A stretch of 64,000 nt of DNA, from assembly GCA_949358305.1 (NCBI GenBank), contig OX442319.1, forward strand, positions 10,044,001-10,108,000, read 5' to 3'. The translations under genes and the position numbers were made by a program. The stretch comes from Strigamia acuminata. Taxonomy: Eukaryota; Arthropoda; Chilopoda; Geophilomorpha; Linotaeniidae. Numbering within the stretch: the stretch's first letter is position 1; every line of letters begins with the position of its first letter. Shown one piece after another: positions 62,478 through 64,000 of this stretch. Below the pieces are notes generated by a model, which made no database searches, was not told the DNA's origin, and saw only the letters and a program-made list of their open reading frames with translations.

Positions 62478-63600
62478 GGCGGTAGAGTGTAATTGGAAAT
62501 TAAAGTAACTTATTAGAAACAAAATCCACGATGGGTTATTTGTCTCTTAAAATTCAAAGAACAGAATATATTTTAACTGCACATCTTTGTTACATCACAC
62601 GGTGCGTAACTTGTTTATTGTTTTATTTAATTCAAGTGACATCGCTGTCACTAGAATGCGCGATTGAAAAAATTAACGGCGATTGCTTGTGTTAATGCTT
62701 TTTATTTGTGTCAAAATTAGTTAAATTTTTTTTGTTTGAAAGGTTAGAATTTTAAAATCGTGTAAAAAATTTCTTGGCCTATTTGTAAGCTCAATTCTGT
62801 TGTCCAATCAAATTGCAGCATTTGGCTGTTGTTCGATCACGTGTTTCTTTCTCTTTGTCATTCGAATTTGATTTTTTGACGCGACTGGTTCGTGCTCGCT
62901 TCGTTACTTCGGTACTGACTTCTATTTGATTTTCAACTCCCATTTGACATTTTAATGTGTGAAACCTGGATTCGTGAAGCTTGGTTTACATTTCCTTATC
63001 TATTTTCGTGATATTTTGATGGATTGTTTGTTTTTTACAAGCGCCAGGCCACGTCGTTCGAATGGAGACTCGATTCCATAAAAATGGCGCCGGGAAGAAT
63101 CCAACGTAAATAATTCCAACGCCAGTTTATGGACGATAATAATTTGGGGATGTGAAATCATCTCTTCCTCCTTGATTTATTTTCCTGGTTAATTTCGAAT
63201 TCGATTTCTTTCATTTAAAAAAAAAATAGTGTATATTTTAAATGTGCTAATGTTGGTATTGTAGGCCTACATTCCAATGAATGAAAGCATTTACCAACGA
63301 ATGGCAGTATTGTTCGTTTGTGCGGTTTTTTGGTAACTTTTTGTTCCTAATAGTGAGCGAATCTGAACTTTTTCGCTTCATAGCTTTTGAATTAAGTTTG
63401 AATTGATAAAATTCATTTGATTTGATTGGTTTCTTTTTTCTCAAGCAGTTTGACAAATTCTATGGTTTGGATAAAACATCAAAAAATTTTGGTGTTACTA
63501 TTTTTTCTGCTAATATCTCAAACTATGTAATAGTGTTCCACTATTTAGTCCAAGTGTGTTGTGGGCTGGTATCATAGCTTATCTCAATCTGTTATGGTCC
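62478..63600. other. Intergenic region with a possible promoter near the right edge
   Basis: 62775-63110 contains a CCAAT box (about 62802), an E-box CACGTG (about 62839), and an ATG at 63084 (MAPGRIQ) followed by a possible donor (AACGTAAATA at 63106). A + strand gene may therefore start here and continue beyond the window, but only about 22 coding bases are visible, so it is not called as a gene. The hairpin at 63258-63296 lies just downstream. Confidence 0.3.
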
Positions 63601-63604
63601 TTAA

Positions 63605-63733
63605 CCTTCCCATAGCCATGGTAGGTCAAAAAAATTACAGAAGTGGAAAAATCACTGTAATTCTTTTTTTTCTGATAATTAATTAATGAGGTTAACTTGT
63701 ATTCCTCAAAAACTTTTTTTTCTTATTTTATAA
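63605..63733. mobile_element. TTAA-type MITE, truncated second copy
   Basis: Starts after TTAA (63601-63604) with CCTTCCCATAGCCATGG and matches 18082-18212 almost base for base, then stops where the next element begins. Confidence 0.8.
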
Positions 63734-63735
63734 TA

Positions 63736-63923
63736 CAGTGTAGGCTGTGTAGCCCGGACATAGGACGGGACCCAGAAAGTTGTCCGGACTAAGGGGCTGT
63801 CCAGATGGAAAAAGGGAATTTAGCATGGCTGGGTGTAGGCGGGACCAATTTAGGACCTCAAAACCTGTCCGGACCACAGAGCTTGTCCGGTCGGGAGGTG
63901 TCCAGACTACACAGCTTACACTG
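63736..63923. mobile_element. Tc1/mariner-like MITE next to the TTAA element
   Basis: CAGTGTAGGCTGTGTAG and CTACACAGCTTACACTG are inverted termini with TA on both sides (63734-63735, 63924-63925). 188 bp. Repeated GTCCGGAC and GTCCAGAC words lie inside both arms. Confidence 0.85.
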
Positions 63924-64000
63924 TAGGTGCATTCAATTCTAAAAGTGCTTTCAAAAACCGTATTTCATCGTTTTTCGAAAACGATGAAAACGGTTTTAAA

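Overview
This is AT-rich eukaryotic DNA from an animal. It has spliced genes with short GT-AG introns and metazoan families: a salt-inducible kinase, a receptor tyrosine kinase with fibronectin type III (Fn3) modules, C2H2 zinc-finger proteins with TGEKP linkers, and BTB and BTB-kelch proteins. The compact introns, the many small inverted-repeat transposons, the 5S-rRNA-derived SINEs and the many minisatellites fit an invertebrate. I cannot fix the phylum; a tunicate, a cnidarian or another marine invertebrate would all fit.

Layout: 1-2185 is a tandem array with no G on the + strand. 2.2-6.5 kb is low-complexity or apparently intergenic, with a near-perfect 20-bp array at 5001-5300. 6.5-12.6 kb is a C2H2 zinc-finger cluster: two intact minus-strand genes, a palindromic pair of truncated copies and further 5'-end fragments. 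13.26-14.5 kb is a second large minisatellite. 15.5-23.0 kb is a complete nine-exon SIK gene (+ strand, 818 aa), whose introns are full of MITEs. 23-28 kb is apparently gene-free and MITE-rich.

28-37 kb is a duplicated repeat block holding six 5S-rRNA-derived SINE copies, two LTRs, a hAT element, a 28S rRNA fragment and several unassigned minus-strand ORFs. 39.9-44.6 kb is a complete 21-exon receptor tyrosine kinase gene (minus, 909 aa). 45.5-47.3 kb is a four-exon gene for an unrecognised single-pass membrane protein (minus, 298 aa).

47.7-61.4 kb is a BTB-domain gene cluster on the + strand. It has four tandem BTB genes with highly charged helical tails (A-D), a fifth longer member (E), and a BTB-kelch gene (F). 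All six share the same split of the BTB domain and a core exon of 200 bp (203 bp in C). 62.1-62.5 kb (minus) encodes a small secreted cysteine-containing protein. The last kilobase holds more MITE sequence.

The multi-exon models below were built by hand from GT/AG boundaries. In each one the reading phase closes exactly across all junctions. Function is assigned only where motifs are visible. The least ordinary parts are the BTB-charged-helix array with its alternative junction into the kelch gene, the palindromic zinc-finger copy that could form a long hairpin RNA, the 5S-derived SINE family inside a duplication with readable empty and filled transposon sites, and the 28S rRNA fragment beside overlapping unknown ORFs.
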